A DNA stretch of 64,000 nt, taken from positions 62,001-126,000 of the forward strand of contig JAYRYJ010000009.1 in NCBI GenBank assembly GCA_041917055.1. Reading direction: 5' to 3'. How positions within the stretch are numbered: position 1 is the stretch's first letter; every line of letters begins with the position of its first letter. This document shows, one piece after another, positions 18,337 through 27,381 of this stretch. The notes under the pieces were generated by a model that was not told where the DNA came from, made no database searches, and saw nothing but the letters and a program-made list of their open reading frames with translations. This DNA comes from Pseudaquidulcibacter sp041917055 (lineage in GTDB: Bacteria > Pseudomonadota > Alphaproteobacteria > Caulobacterales > Aquidulcibacteraceae). Both the position numbers and the translations under genes were made by a program.

Positions 18337-18960
18337 ATGGAAACATTTGTTTCACAGCAAATGTCGAATGCGAACGACAGGCGAACACAAATCCTTGTGG
18401 CTGCCACCAAATTCTTTTGCAATGCCGGATATTCGGGAACCAGAATGTCGGATATTGCAGAGGCGATTAAAGTTACTAAGCCCATTGTTTATCGTTACTT
18501 CCAGTCAAAAGAAGAATTATTTGAAACTTGGGTCGATTCTGTTTTAGTAAAAAAAGCCGATTCAATAGTCGAAAAAATCAATGCCAGCGATTCCAATGTG
18601 ATTGAAGAAGCGAAAAGAATTCTAACAAATTCGCTTGATGGATTGCAAACCCGTGAAGTTTTAGCGCCATGGCGCATCGCCCTTATTGAGGCCGACAATT
18701 TTCCACAAATTTCGCAATTAGTTTGCGACAAGTTCAAAACCCCAATTTTTAACGCAATCCGTGAACTTTTTGAACGTGGCATTGCCAATGGTGAATTGAA
18801 AAGCCACGATGCAAGCGAACTAGCGGTTTTATTCTGTGCGCCAATCGCCGCTGTCGCTTCAATTCGCGCGACTTTTGGCGAAAATCATCATTTTGAAGTT
18901 GATATTGGCAAATTGTTTGAAGCCCACCACAAATCGTTTTTTGCATTTTGGGCGAAATAG
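18337..18960 (+). CDS. TetR/AcrR family transcriptional regulator
   Basis: A 207-residue dimeric repressor-type protein. The N-terminal helix-turn-helix is clear: RRTQILVAATKFFCNAGYSGTR, MSDIAEAIKVTKPIVYRYF, QSKEELFETWVDSVL. The C-terminal ligand domain (about residues 75-207) is helical and not identifiable. The second Met at 18361 (MSNANDRR) is an alternative start closer to the usual family N-terminus. No target gene is adjacent: groEL lies 500 bp upstream and a convergent glycosyltransferase lies downstream. Its ligand and regulon therefore cannot be inferred. Confidence 0.88.
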   Translation: METFVSQQMSNANDRRTQILVAATKFFCNAGYSGTRMSDIAEAIKVTKPIVYRYFQSKEELFETWVDSVLVKKADSIVEKINASDSNVIEEAKRILTNSLDGLQTREVLAPWRIALIEADNFPQISQLVCDKFKTPIFNAIRELFERGIANGELKSHDASELAVLFCAPIAAVASIRATFGENHHFEVDIGKLFEAHHKSFFAFWAK

Positions 18961-19031
18961 AAGTTTTTCCACCGCGCCAATAGCGGTAAACGCGGACTTC
19001 CAATATTCTAAACTGTTCTTGCAAAAATCGG

Positions 19032-19060
19032 GCAAAAAGAAAGCCGCACAATGGCGGCTT
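19032..19060 (-). terminator. Possible terminator downstream of the glycosyltransferase
   Basis: On the minus strand, AAGCCGC and GCGGCTT form a 7-bp stem with a six-base loop (19041-19060), followed by TCTTTTTGCC. It lies about 140 bp beyond the glycosyltransferase stop. The surrounding 18961-19196 gap otherwise shows nothing recognisable. Confidence 0.4.
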
Positions 19061-19196
19061 GTCGAAAGACTAAAGTGCTAGGCGCTTCCTCCCCGAAACG
19101 CCGCGAAGACTTACTTCACGCTATTTTAATGCCAATTGGCTTAGTAAGAGTCAAGGGTTAATCAAGGGTAATCTGCTACAAAATGCGGCATTTTGC

Positions 19197-19973
19197 CTAT
19201 TTTTTTGTGGTTTTTTCATTTTCTTCAAAAAGTTTAGCAATTCTTGCAAACCTAAAGTAGGCGTATGCAATTGCATGCACAAAACCTTTGCGTCCTTTGA
19301 GAATATAGAATCGCCCCAAATAGGCTTTTAAAAAGGCCAATGGAAATTCAAAAATCAAGCGAATAATGGAAAACCGTCGATTCTTAGCAATCAAATCGCG
19401 GGTTTGCGCATCGGAATAAGAATTAAGCTTCACAGTCTGTTGCGAAAGGCTTTGCACCGAAAAATGCGCAATCAGGTTTTTCATTTTGATGATTTGTGTC
19501 CCCTGAACAATATCAACCCTATCGTGAACGGGTGAAGGATTATACCTTCCGATTTTGCGATGATATAATCTTACAGGCGCAAGAATATAGGAAAATTTTG
19601 AAACCTTAGTCTCATTGGGCAACATTTCCGCGATTTTTAATTTTACACCCATCGGTTCGGGCGAATTAGCAAAAAACTCGCGGATTTCGCTTTTTAATTC
19701 ATCGGTCAAAACTTCGTCGGCATCAAGATTCAATAGCCAGTCATTTTTGCAATAATCTTCGCCGATTTGTTTTTGGCGCCCATAACCCGGCCATTCATTA
19801 AAAATAACTTTCGCACCGTATTTTTTGGCAATTTCGATTGTCTTATCCGTGCTTCCGGAATCTATGATAATAATATCGTCACATAAGCCATTAATCGCCT
19901 CAAGCACCATTCCAATGCGCGCGTCTTCGTTTTTTGTGATAATGAATGTTGAAAGATTGGGTATGGCGGTCAT
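19197..19973 (-). CDS. Glycosyltransferase family 2 (WaaE/KdtX-like)
   Basis: A 258-residue GT-A fold enzyme similar to LPS-core beta-glucosyltransferases of the WaaE/KdtX type. The nucleotide-sugar site is visible as FIITKNEDARIG and DDIIIIDSGSTDKTIEIA. The family block FNEWPGYGRQKQIGEDYC follows, then the metal-binding DxD-like motif NLDADEV. Near the C-terminus, an amphipathic/hydrophobic patch (IRLIFEFPLAFLKAYLGRFY) suggests membrane association. It would add a sugar to lipopolysaccharide core or another envelope glycan; the acceptor is not known. It is divergent from the next gene by 38 bp, and no other LPS genes are nearby. Confidence 0.85.
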   Translation of the reverse strand: MTAIPNLSTFIITKNEDARIGMVLEAINGLCDDIIIIDSGSTDKTIEIAKKYGAKVIFNEWPGYGRQKQIGEDYCKNDWLLNLDADEVLTDELKSEIREFFANSPEPMGVKLKIAEMLPNETKVSKFSYILAPVRLYHRKIGRYNPSPVHDRVDIVQGTQIIKMKNLIAHFSVQSLSQQTVKLNSYSDAQTRDLIAKNRRFSIIRLIFEFPLAFLKAYLGRFYILKGRKGFVHAIAYAYFRFARIAKLFEENEKTTKK

Positions 19974-20011
19974 ATTGGATAATAATTACAAAAATTGTTG
20001 GATTTGGCAAA

Positions 20012-20491
20012 GTGCAAACAAAGCATAGCAGAAAAAACTTTCTTCAAGAAAGAATAAAGGCACTAATTGTCCTATCGATCGCCTGTTTTTCGGTTTTCGC
20101 CATAAGTGAAGCAAGTGACAAATTACAGCTTTATAAATTAGCGCAAACCTATCAAAGCAAAAAAGTGTTTTTAGAAAGAATAGAAACCATTCAATATGGG
20201 CGGATCGAGTTTCAAAAAATTGCAATATTTCACATCTATGACCCGCAAATGAATCGCCGAATTATCATAAAGGATCTAAGGCCGACAGATTTGTTTTTTG
20301 ACCGTGCAATTTATGACAAGCAAAAATATCGTGCAAATTCAACAATTCAAATCTTGGCAAATAAGGATAATTCGCATTATTATATCGAATTGGGAAATTC
20401 AAAAAGATTATGGATAATCATTGCAATTGCCGCATTGTTTTGGGTTTTTGTTGCATTTAGATTGGCGATTGCAATCATGGCGAAGGATTGA
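20012..20491 (+). CDS. Hypothetical bitopic membrane protein
   Basis: About 159 residues from a GTG at 20012; the frame opens at 19946 inside the divergent glycosyltransferase, so the upstream part is unlikely. Topology: a basic N-terminus (KHSRKNFLQERIK); a first helix (ALIVLSIACFSVFAISEA); about 100 residues of extracytoplasmic beta-like sequence with QYGRIEFQKIAIFHIYDP; then a second helix (LWIIIAIAALFWVFVAF). The layout resembles DUF3592-type proteins, but I cannot confirm the family. It ends 7 bp before phoR and may be cotranscribed with it. Confidence 0.5.
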   Translation: MQTKHSRKNFLQERIKALIVLSIACFSVFAISEASDKLQLYKLAQTYQSKKVFLERIETIQYGRIEFQKIAIFHIYDPQMNRRIIIKDLRPTDLFFDRAIYDKQKYRANSTIQILANKDNSHYYIELGNSKRLWIIIAIAALFWVFVAFRLAIAIMAKD

Positions 20492-20498
20492 ATTAGGA

Positions 20499-21836
20499 AT
20501 GGAAAACCCAAAACTTTTACGGAACATTTACGGGGCGGTCCTAGTCGTACTAAATATTTTATTTTCGCTTACAATTTCTGCATTTGCACCAATACCCACC
20601 GCTATTAATGCAGGAATTTCGCTTATCATTAGTTTTGGAATCCTCGAAATTTTTCGCTATCTAATAATCGCCCAAACCAAAGATATTGAAATAGAAGAAA
20701 AGCCCATCGAAAAAAAAGAGTCAGAAATTACCGAAGGCAAATTGCGGCATCGCTTTGTTCGCGCTGCAATTGATACAATCCTTTCGCCAATACTGATTAT
20801 TGACAGTCTTGGACGGGCGATAGCGGTTAATAAAGCGGCGCATGAAAGGTTTTCGCGCGTGAAATTGGGCGAAAAAATCGACTTTTTTGTTCGCGACCCA
20901 AAACTTCTAAGCGCTATTGATCAGTCGCAAAAATTTTCACAACCGGTTCAAATCAGTCTTGAAAATTATTTTCCCGATCCGAAATTTGACAAGGTCGAAA
21001 TTTCAACTTTTGAAATAGACGGGCGAAAACGCACAATAATTATGTTTGTAGATGAAACCGATTTGCGCCGCGCCGAACAGATGCGCGTTGATTTTCTTGC
21101 TAATGCCGGTCATGAATTGCGCACGCCACTGGCATCTATTCGCGGGTTTTTGGAAACTTTGAATGATGTCGCGAAAAACGATGCGACGGCCCTCGAAAAA
21201 TTCCTACCGATTATGAGCCGCGAGGCAGAAAGAATGGGACGTTTGATAGATGATATTCTTTCGCTTTCAAAAATCGAAATGAATGAACACGTCGCGCCAA
21301 AAACTTTAACTAATGCATCAAAAGCAATGGAATTTGCGCTTGCGGCGGTCGAAAATTCAAAAAGCACAGATTGTATTGATGTCAATGAAGCGAATTGCAA
21401 TTGTGAAGTCTTTGGTGACAGTGACGAATTGCAACAGGTTTTCATAAATCTGATTGAAAACGCCATTAAATATGGCGCGCCTGACGGGAAAATTAGGATT
21501 GAGACTCATTGCGACATTGAATACGCGCAATTGGCACAATTCACCAATCGCAAATGGGACGATTCCACCGGATTAGCGCTTTTGATGCCAACTGACGTCA
21601 ATCGAAGATATACAGTTTTCCGTATCGAAAATAGCGGCAAAGGTATAAAAGCGAAATATATGCCGCGCCTTTCTGAAAGATTCTATCGCATTGACGACGA
21701 AAGTGCGCATATTCGTGGCACGGGTCTTGGCCTTGCGATTGTTAAACACATTGTCAGACGGCATTTGGGCGGGCTTTATGTCGAAAGCGACGAAAAATCC
21801 AAAACCGCCTTCAGTTTTGCAATCCCTTCAGCATAA
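20499..21836 (+). CDS. phoR: Phosphate-regulon sensor histidine kinase PhoR
   Basis: A 445-residue inner-membrane sensor kinase that phosphorylates PhoB under phosphate limitation. It has two N-terminal helices (IYGAVLVVLNILFSLTISAF and AINAGISLIISFGILEIF), then a PAS domain (ILSPILIIDSLGRAIAVNKAA). HisKA follows with the phospho-His in ANAGHELRTPLASIRGFLETL, and then HATPase with NLIENAIKYGAP, SGKGI and GTGLGLAIVKHIV. The ATG at 20499 is chosen over an upstream in-frame start because the latter overlaps the preceding gene. Its position before pstCAB-phoU-phoB fixes the identity. Confidence 0.95.
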   Translation: MENPKLLRNIYGAVLVVLNILFSLTISAFAPIPTAINAGISLIISFGILEIFRYLIIAQTKDIEIEEKPIEKKESEITEGKLRHRFVRAAIDTILSPILIIDSLGRAIAVNKAAHERFSRVKLGEKIDFFVRDPKLLSAIDQSQKFSQPVQISLENYFPDPKFDKVEISTFEIDGRKRTIIMFVDETDLRRAEQMRVDFLANAGHELRTPLASIRGFLETLNDVAKNDATALEKFLPIMSREAERMGRLIDDILSLSKIEMNEHVAPKTLTNASKAMEFALAAVENSKSTDCIDVNEANCNCEVFGDSDELQQVFINLIENAIKYGAPDGKIRIETHCDIEYAQLAQFTNRKWDDSTGLALLMPTDVNRRYTVFRIENSGKGIKAKYMPRLSERFYRIDDESAHIRGTGLGLAIVKHIVRRHLGGLYVESDEKSKTAFSFAIPSA

Positions 21837-21850
21837 AATCCACAGTCATT

Positions 21851-21878
21851 GTCATTAAACTGTCATTGAAAAGTCATT
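21851..21878 (+). promoter_or_regulatory. Pho box upstream of pstC
   Basis: GTCATT occurs at 21851, 21862 and 21873, that is, three direct repeats with an exact 11-bp period and TT/AA-rich spacers. A further copy abuts at 21845. This is the PhoB-binding pattern (TGTCAT repeats every 11 bp). It lies between phoR and pstC, so the pst operon is probably induced from here independently of phoR. Confidence 0.88.
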
Positions 21879-21963
21879 AAAGGCTCGCATCGCGTGAATA
21901 AATCCGATTTTTGAGAGAATCGTGTTTTAAATCCGCAAAACGGATTTAATAAGATAAAAGGGT

Positions 21964-23379
21964 TTGCTGGTGGAAATTATCTCCAAACTTCCGTTGCTTT
22001 CGATAGTGGCGCTATTGTCGCTTGCAATTGGAATACTTGCATATTTTGTTAATTCGCGCCTGGCCTTTGCACAGGTCATCAATGCGCGCAAAGCCAATGT
22101 GCGTGTGCATTCACTACCTGCATTTCATGGCTGGTTCGGTTTTTGGATAAGTGCGGTCCCGCCAATTTTATTCTTGGCAATTGCCGGAATGTTGCGCCCG
22201 ACAATATTAAATCTATATATAAATTCCATTTTGCCGCAATCGGTGAAATCTTTGGAAGGTTTTGAGCGCGATATATATATCCTCGACGCGCAAAAATTGG
22301 CCTTTGGTGGCGATGCAAGTCAATCCGGGCCAGAAATTTCGGCAATAGCGCAAAAGCTCGCGGTTGCGAATGGAAGCTATTTACTGATTATTGCAATTAT
22401 TGCCATCGCGCTTGCGGCAATCGGGTTTTTGATCGGCAAGGGCAAGGTCAGTGCGGATTTCCGCGCGCGCAATATTGTCGAAAACCTTGTAAAAGCGGTC
22501 ATGATTATTGCCGCTTCTTTGGCAATTTTGACCACTTTCGGCATTGTTTTATCGCTTATTTTCGAAACCATAAAATTCTTTGGTGCTTATAGCCCGATTG
22601 ATTTCTTATTCGGCACGCAATGGTCGCCCCAAGTTGCTATTCGCGCGGATCAGGTCGGGCAAAGTGGCGCATTTGGTGCGGTTCCGCTTTTCCTTGGCAC
22701 TTTCATGATTATGTTGATTGCAATGTTGGTTGCCGTCCCCATCGGCCTCGGCTCCGCAATTTATTTATCGGAATATGCAACCACCAAGGCGCGCGCAATT
22801 GTTAAGCCTGCGCTCGAACTTTTGGCCGGTATTCCAACGGTTGTTTATGGCTTTTTCGCCCTCTTGACGGTTGCGCCTTTGGTTCGAGACCTTGGCACGA
22901 AACTGGGTCTTGAAACCTCATCGCAAAGTGCATTGGCAGCAGGCGTGGTTATGGGAATTATGATTATTCCATTCATTTCCTCTTTGTCCGATGACGTGAT
23001 TAATGCTGTGCCACAGAATTTGCGCGATGGGTCCTATGCAATGGGTGCCACCAAATCGGAAACCGTTTCGCGCGTCGTTTTACCTGCGGCTTTGCCCGGC
23101 ATTATCGGTTCGATTCTTTTGGCGGTTTCGCGCGCATTGGGTGAAACCATGATTGTGGCAATGGCGGCGGGGCAAAACGCCAATCTGTCCGTCAATCCAT
23201 TGGATATAATGACCACGGTCACGGTACAAATTGTAATGCTATTAACCGGTGACCAAGAATATGACAGCCCGAAAACCCATGTCGCATTTGCTTTGGGCTT
23301 CGTGCTTTTCATTATCACATTGATTTTGAACATTATCGCACTTCGTGTGGTGCAGAAATATCGTGAAAAATATGACTGA
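21964..23379 (+). CDS. pstC: Phosphate ABC transporter permease PstC
   Basis: A 471-residue inner-membrane permease of the high-affinity phosphate importer. As in other alphaproteobacteria, it has a long N-terminal extension with extra helices (residues 1-160). The permease core follows, with FLFGTQWSPQ and IYLSEYATTKARAIVKPALELLAGIPTVVYG (the residues contacting PstB surround the loop near DGSYAMGATKSETVSRVVLP). The start is TTG at 21964, with CTG and GTG as the next two codons; the GTG at 21970 is equally likely. It overlaps pstA by 8 bp. Confidence 0.95.
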   Translation: MLVEIISKLPLLSIVALLSLAIGILAYFVNSRLAFAQVINARKANVRVHSLPAFHGWFGFWISAVPPILFLAIAGMLRPTILNLYINSILPQSVKSLEGFERDIYILDAQKLAFGGDASQSGPEISAIAQKLAVANGSYLLIIAIIAIALAAIGFLIGKGKVSADFRARNIVENLVKAVMIIAASLAILTTFGIVLSLIFETIKFFGAYSPIDFLFGTQWSPQVAIRADQVGQSGAFGAVPLFLGTFMIMLIAMLVAVPIGLGSAIYLSEYATTKARAIVKPALELLAGIPTVVYGFFALLTVAPLVRDLGTKLGLETSSQSALAAGVVMGIMIIPFISSLSDDVINAVPQNLRDGSYAMGATKSETVSRVVLPAALPGIIGSILLAVSRALGETMIVAMAAGQNANLSVNPLDIMTTVTVQIVMLLTGDQEYDSPKTHVAFALGFVLFIITLILNIIALRVVQKYREKYD

Positions 23380-25132
23380 GAAAAAACTTACAACCCGCGA
23401 GATTGTCAATGCGCGCCTAAAATCGCGTTACGGTGCGGAGATGCGTTTCAAATGGTTCGGCATTTCAATGGCGGCGCTTGCGATTATTTCCGCGATTGTC
23501 TTGCTTGCATCAATTGCTATTCAAGCCGCGCCGTCTTTTTCTGAATCGCGTTTGCATTTGAAACTCAATTTAGCGCAGGAAAAAATTGATCCGTCAGGTT
23601 CAAAAGACCAGGGCATAATTCGCGCCAATGCCGATATTGCGAGCCTATTAAATGATGAATTATTAAAGCGTTTTCCAAATGCTGAGGCCGAAGGCTCAAT
23701 AGATGCCATCACCGAAATGGTAACCTCAATTGCGACTACGCCACTTGCCTTGAAAATCTCTAAATCACCGGAATTGATTGGCAAACAAATAGACGCCAAT
23801 TTCGCGGTCAATGACGATTTGGATATGTATTTCAAAGGCGGCTTTGGCAAAACGCAAGTTTTTAACGGCTTCAGCGATTTAGCAATCGTGAACCAGCCGG
23901 AAAACACGGTCGAAATCGCATCAATGAATAATGGCTTTACTACTGTTCGTAGTGAAATGCTGGGGTTTGTGAAGGCGGCGGCGACAAATAAGCAAAACGA
24001 AATAAATATTTCTAATGCGCGCCTTGCAGGTATGAAAGCCGATGCCGCCGCAAAACCAGATGATAGTGAATTGACTTCGCAAATTTTCGAATTGGAAGGT
24101 CAAATTTCGCAAATGCAGGATTTTGTTAATGCCTCCAATGCTGCATTGAATAGCGGGCAGGGTGCGGTCACTTTGTCAAGCAATATGCCGTCTTTGATTG
24201 TTTATGCCAATGGCGGTGCATTTTTGGCACAGACTATTTCAAACGATAAAATTTCCGGCAAAATCTTGGTTGGTGCGAATGCCAATGCGCCAAAAATTGC
24301 GCCCAAACTTGAGATTTTGAAAACGCCTGCTGATGACCGCCCGATAAATGATTTGACCATTGCGGTCGGAACAATTCTAAAAAATGAAGGCGCGATAAAG
24401 CAAAGACCGAATATAACTTTATTAACTCGCTCCGATTCCAATGATGCGGAAATGGCGGGGGTTTTGTCTGCAATTGTCGGTTCCTTTATGACACTGCTGG
24501 TCACATTCTCTTTGGCAGTGCCGATCGGTATTATGGCGGCAATTTATCTTGAAGAATTTGCGCCGAAAAATGCCTGGACCGATTTTATTGAAGTTAATAT
24601 CAATAATCTCGCGGCGGTTCCGTCAATTGTATTTGGTCTTTTGGGCTTTTCTGTCTTTTTACACTTTTTCGGCCTGCCACGTTCAGCACCGATTGTTGGC
24701 GGTATAGTTTTGTCTTTAATGAGCTTGCCGGTTGTAATCATTGCATCACGCGCGGCATTAAAGGCAGTTCCGCCATCAATTCGTGAGGCAGCATTAGGTG
24801 TCGGCGCATCAAAGGTGCAGGCGGTTTTCCACCATGTTCTGCCCCTTGCAGTGCCAGGCATGATGACGGGTGCGATTTTGGCAATGGCACATGCCTTAGG
24901 CGAAACTGCGCCGCTTTTGATGATTGGTATGGTGGCCTTTATCGCCGATATTCCGAAATCAATTACAGATGCCGCAACCGTTCTTCCGGTTGAAGTCTTT
25001 ATGTGGGCTGGTCGCCCCGAACGGGCATGGGACGCTAAAACCTCGGCGGCGATTATTGTCCTATTACTCTTTATGTTAATTATGAATGCGGTCGCGATTA
25101 TCCTCCGCCGCAAATTTGAACGCAGGTGGTAA
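23372..25132 (+). CDS. pstA: Phosphate ABC transporter permease PstA with large periplasmic insert
   Basis: A 586-residue permease partner of PstC. After one N-terminal helix (WFGISMAALAIISAIVLLASIAI) comes about 330 residues of soluble, presumably periplasmic sequence, the DUF3333-type extension typical of alphaproteobacterial PstA. The standard five-helix permease begins at SAIVGSFMTLLVTFSLAVP. It carries the coupling motif IREAALGVGASKVQAVFHHVLP and ALGETAPLLMIGM. The ATG at 23372 overlaps the pstC stop, giving translational coupling; the GTG at 23345 is not needed. Confidence 0.95.
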   Translation: MTEKKLTTREIVNARLKSRYGAEMRFKWFGISMAALAIISAIVLLASIAIQAAPSFSESRLHLKLNLAQEKIDPSGSKDQGIIRANADIASLLNDELLKRFPNAEAEGSIDAITEMVTSIATTPLALKISKSPELIGKQIDANFAVNDDLDMYFKGGFGKTQVFNGFSDLAIVNQPENTVEIASMNNGFTTVRSEMLGFVKAAATNKQNEINISNARLAGMKADAAAKPDDSELTSQIFELEGQISQMQDFVNASNAALNSGQGAVTLSSNMPSLIVYANGGAFLAQTISNDKISGKILVGANANAPKIAPKLEILKTPADDRPINDLTIAVGTILKNEGAIKQRPNITLLTRSDSNDAEMAGVLSAIVGSFMTLLVTFSLAVPIGIMAAIYLEEFAPKNAWTDFIEVNINNLAAVPSIVFGLLGFSVFLHFFGLPRSAPIVGGIVLSLMSLPVVIIASRAALKAVPPSIREAALGVGASKVQAVFHHVLPLAVPGMMTGAILAMAHALGETAPLLMIGMVAFIADIPKSITDAATVLPVEVFMWAGRPERAWDAKTSAAIIVLLLFMLIMNAVAIILRRKFERRW

Positions 25133-25133
25133 A

Positions 25134-25976
25134 ATGAACACAATCACCAATACCAAGGAGCGCAAAGTGACGGTTGAAATTCTTGATAACCAAACCAGTG
25201 CCAAAGCAAACACGATAATACAGCCAAAAGTTCGCGCGGCAGGTGTTGACGTATTCTATGGCGAGAAGCAGGCGCTTTTTGACGTGAATATTGATATTCC
25301 GAATAAATCCGTCACCGCCTTTATTGGTCCGTCGGGTTGCGGCAAATCGACATTTTTGCGCTGCATCAACCGTATGAATGACACAATTGATTCATGCAAA
25401 GTTTCGGGTTCGATTTTGATTGACGATCTCGAAGTCAATTCAAAATCAATTGATCCGGTTTCATTGCGCGCCGCTGTCGGCATGGTTTTCCAAAAACCTA
25501 ACCCGTTTCCGAAATCGATTTTTGAAAATGTTGCCTATGGTCCGAAAATCCACGGTCTTGCACATAAAAAATCAGAATATGAAGAAATTGTCGAAAAATC
25601 CCTTCGTAAAGCCGGTCTTTGGGAAGAGGTTAAAGACCGTCTTGATCAACCGGGGACAGGTCTTTCGGGTGGTCAGCAACAAAGATTGGTAATTGCACGC
25701 GCAATTTCGGTAAATCCTGAAATCATTCTTATGGACGAACCCTGTTCAGCCCTTGACCCAATCGCGACTGCGAAAATTGAGGAATTGATTGACGAATTGC
25801 GCGAAAACTATTGCATCATTATCGTCACACATTCCATGAGCCAAGCTGCAAGGGTTTCGCAACAAACCGCCTTTTTCCATTTGGGTAAATTGGTTGAAAC
25901 CGGTCCGACCGAAGCCATTTTCACCAATCCGCGTGACACAAGAACCCAAGATTATATTACAGGAAGGTTCGGCTAA
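25134..25976 (+). CDS. pstB: Phosphate ABC transporter ATPase PstB
   Basis: Cytosolic ATP-hydrolysing subunit of the Pst importer. Walker A is GPSGCGKST, the Q-loop is MVFQKPNPFPKSI, the signature is GLSGGQQQRL, Walker B is ILMDEPCSALDP, and the switch His is in IIVTHSMSQA. The ATG at 25134 is 1 bp after the pstA stop. A GTG at 25167 has a better ribosome-binding site (AAGGAG at 25155-25160) and could be the real start, which would remove 11 non-conserved residues. Its stop overlaps the phoU start. Confidence 0.97.
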   Translation: MNTITNTKERKVTVEILDNQTSAKANTIIQPKVRAAGVDVFYGEKQALFDVNIDIPNKSVTAFIGPSGCGKSTFLRCINRMNDTIDSCKVSGSILIDDLEVNSKSIDPVSLRAAVGMVFQKPNPFPKSIFENVAYGPKIHGLAHKKSEYEEIVEKSLRKAGLWEEVKDRLDQPGTGLSGGQQQRLVIARAISVNPEIILMDEPCSALDPIATAKIEELIDELRENYCIIIVTHSMSQAARVSQQTAFFHLGKLVETGPTEAIFTNPRDTRTQDYITGRFG

Positions 25977-26686
25977 TGACTGAACATACAGTAAAAGCAT
26001 TCTCAGAAGAATTAGACGCTTTGATTTCGTGCGTTTCGCGAATGGGCGGCATGGCGGAAAAAGCATTGGAAAGTGCAATCCGTGCAATGGTGCGCCGCGA
26101 CGCAAAACTGGCAACCAAAGTGATTTCAGAAGACCCGGAAATAGATGAATTGCAGCGCGATGTTGAAAAACGCATTATGCGCCTTTTGGCATTGCGCCAC
26201 CCTATGGCGAAAGATTTGCGGGTAACTGTTGCAGCCTTAAAACTTGCCGCCGATATTGAACGCATTGGTGATTTGGCAAAAAATATCGCACGTCGTGCGA
26301 TAACAATAATTGACCATGAACCCATTGCTTTGGTTAAATCGGTTGAGCGCATGGGGCGCATTGCGGCGGCGCAATTAAAACAAGTCTTAGATTCTTATAA
26401 TTCTCACCATGTCGGCAATGCCATTACGGTTTGGTTTCAAGATGAGGAATTGGATGATCATTATGCATCGCTTTTCCGCGAACTTCTAACTTATATGATG
26501 GAAGACCCGCGCATGATTGGCCCTGCGACCCATTTATTATTCGTTGCCAAAAACTTAGAGCGTATTGGCGACCATTGCACCAATATGGCCGAAGTCGTGC
26601 ATTTCCTTGAAACCGGCGAAGAATTATCTGGCGAACGCCCGAAAGGCGAACAGACCGATAAAATTTCCGACATCAATGGTGACTGA
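25976..26686 (+). CDS. phoU: Phosphate transport regulator PhoU
   Basis: A 236-residue helical-bundle protein that links the Pst transporter to PhoR and keeps the regulon off when phosphate is plentiful. The two PhoU repeats are visible, each with the acidic metal-binding signature. The first is VAALKLAADIERIGDLAKNI and the second is LLFVAKNLERIGDHCTNMAE. It starts on the last base of the pstB stop (TAATG) and is followed 2 bp later by phoB. Confidence 0.96.
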   Translation: MTEHTVKAFSEELDALISCVSRMGGMAEKALESAIRAMVRRDAKLATKVISEDPEIDELQRDVEKRIMRLLALRHPMAKDLRVTVAALKLAADIERIGDLAKNIARRAITIIDHEPIALVKSVERMGRIAAAQLKQVLDSYNSHHVGNAITVWFQDEELDDHYASLFRELLTYMMEDPRMIGPATHLLFVAKNLERIGDHCTNMAEVVHFLETGEELSGERPKGEQTDKISDINGD

Positions 26687-26688
26687 TA

Positions 26689-27378
26689 ATGAAAGCCAAT
26701 ATTCTCATAGTCGAAGACGATCCCGCGATTGAGGCGCTTTTGGCCTATAATCTTGAAAAAGAGAATTATCGTGTCAATGTCGCCAAAGATGGTGAGGAGG
26801 CTTTATTATTGGTCGCCGAACGCGCCCCAGATTTAATCATTCTTGATTGGATGTTACCGCGAATTTCCGGCATTGAAGTTTGCCGGCGTTTGCGTCAAAA
26901 ACAAGAAACTAAAAATGTTCCAATCATTATGCTTACAGCGCGCACTGATGAATCTGATCGCATTCGCGGTTTTGAAACCGGTGCTGATGATTATATCAAT
27001 AAGCCCTTTTCGGTCGCGGAATTAAAGGCAAGGGTTAAAGCGGTTTTGCGCCGTATTCGCCCAGCCCTAGCGGATGAGATTGTTAAATATGCCGATTTGG
27101 AAATGGATAGGGTTTCGCACCGCGTTCGCCGTGGCGAAAAAGAAATCCATCTCGGTCCGACGGAATTTCGATTATTAGACCATTTAATTCAATATCCGGG
27201 GCGGGTCTTTTCGCGCGAACAATTGCTTGACGCGGTTTGGGGTAATGATGTCTATGTCGAAGTGCGCACAGTCGATGTCCATGTCGGTCGATTGCGCAAA
27301 GCCATAAATATAGCCGGCGCAAAAGACCTAATTCGCACTGTGCGTGCCTCGGGCTATTCCTTGGACGCGCACGAATAA
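26689..27378 (+). CDS. phoB: Phosphate-regulon response regulator PhoB
   Basis: A 229-residue OmpR-family activator. The receiver domain has ILIVEDDPAIEALL, phospho-Asp in LIILDWMLPRISG, MLTAR and the conserved Lys in YINKPFS. The C-terminal winged helix (PTEFRLLDHLIQYPGRVFSR, RTVDVHVGRLRKAI) binds Pho boxes such as the one before pstC. It is the last gene of the operon. Its stop lies 3 bp from the stop of the convergent orphan gene, leaving no room for a private terminator. Confidence 0.97.
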   Translation: MKANILIVEDDPAIEALLAYNLEKENYRVNVAKDGEEALLLVAERAPDLIILDWMLPRISGIEVCRRLRQKQETKNVPIIMLTARTDESDRIRGFETGADDYINKPFSVAELKARVKAVLRRIRPALADEIVKYADLEMDRVSHRVRRGEKEIHLGPTEFRLLDHLIQYPGRVFSREQLLDAVWGNDVYVEVRTVDVHVGRLRKAINIAGAKDLIRTVRASGYSLDAHE

Positions 27379-27381
27379 AAC

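Noticed and set aside
21845..21878. Tandem GTCATT repeats as a CRISPR-like or simple repeat
   Set aside because: The 11-bp period and location before pstC fit a Pho box fully.
23716..23745. GGTAACC inside pstA as a second SigF-like promoter
   Set aside because: It is within a coding region and lacks a CGAA-like -10 at 16 bp.
24544..25143. 199-codon minus-strand frame over pstA
   Set aside because: Antisense shadow of the conserved permease core; no protein-like features.
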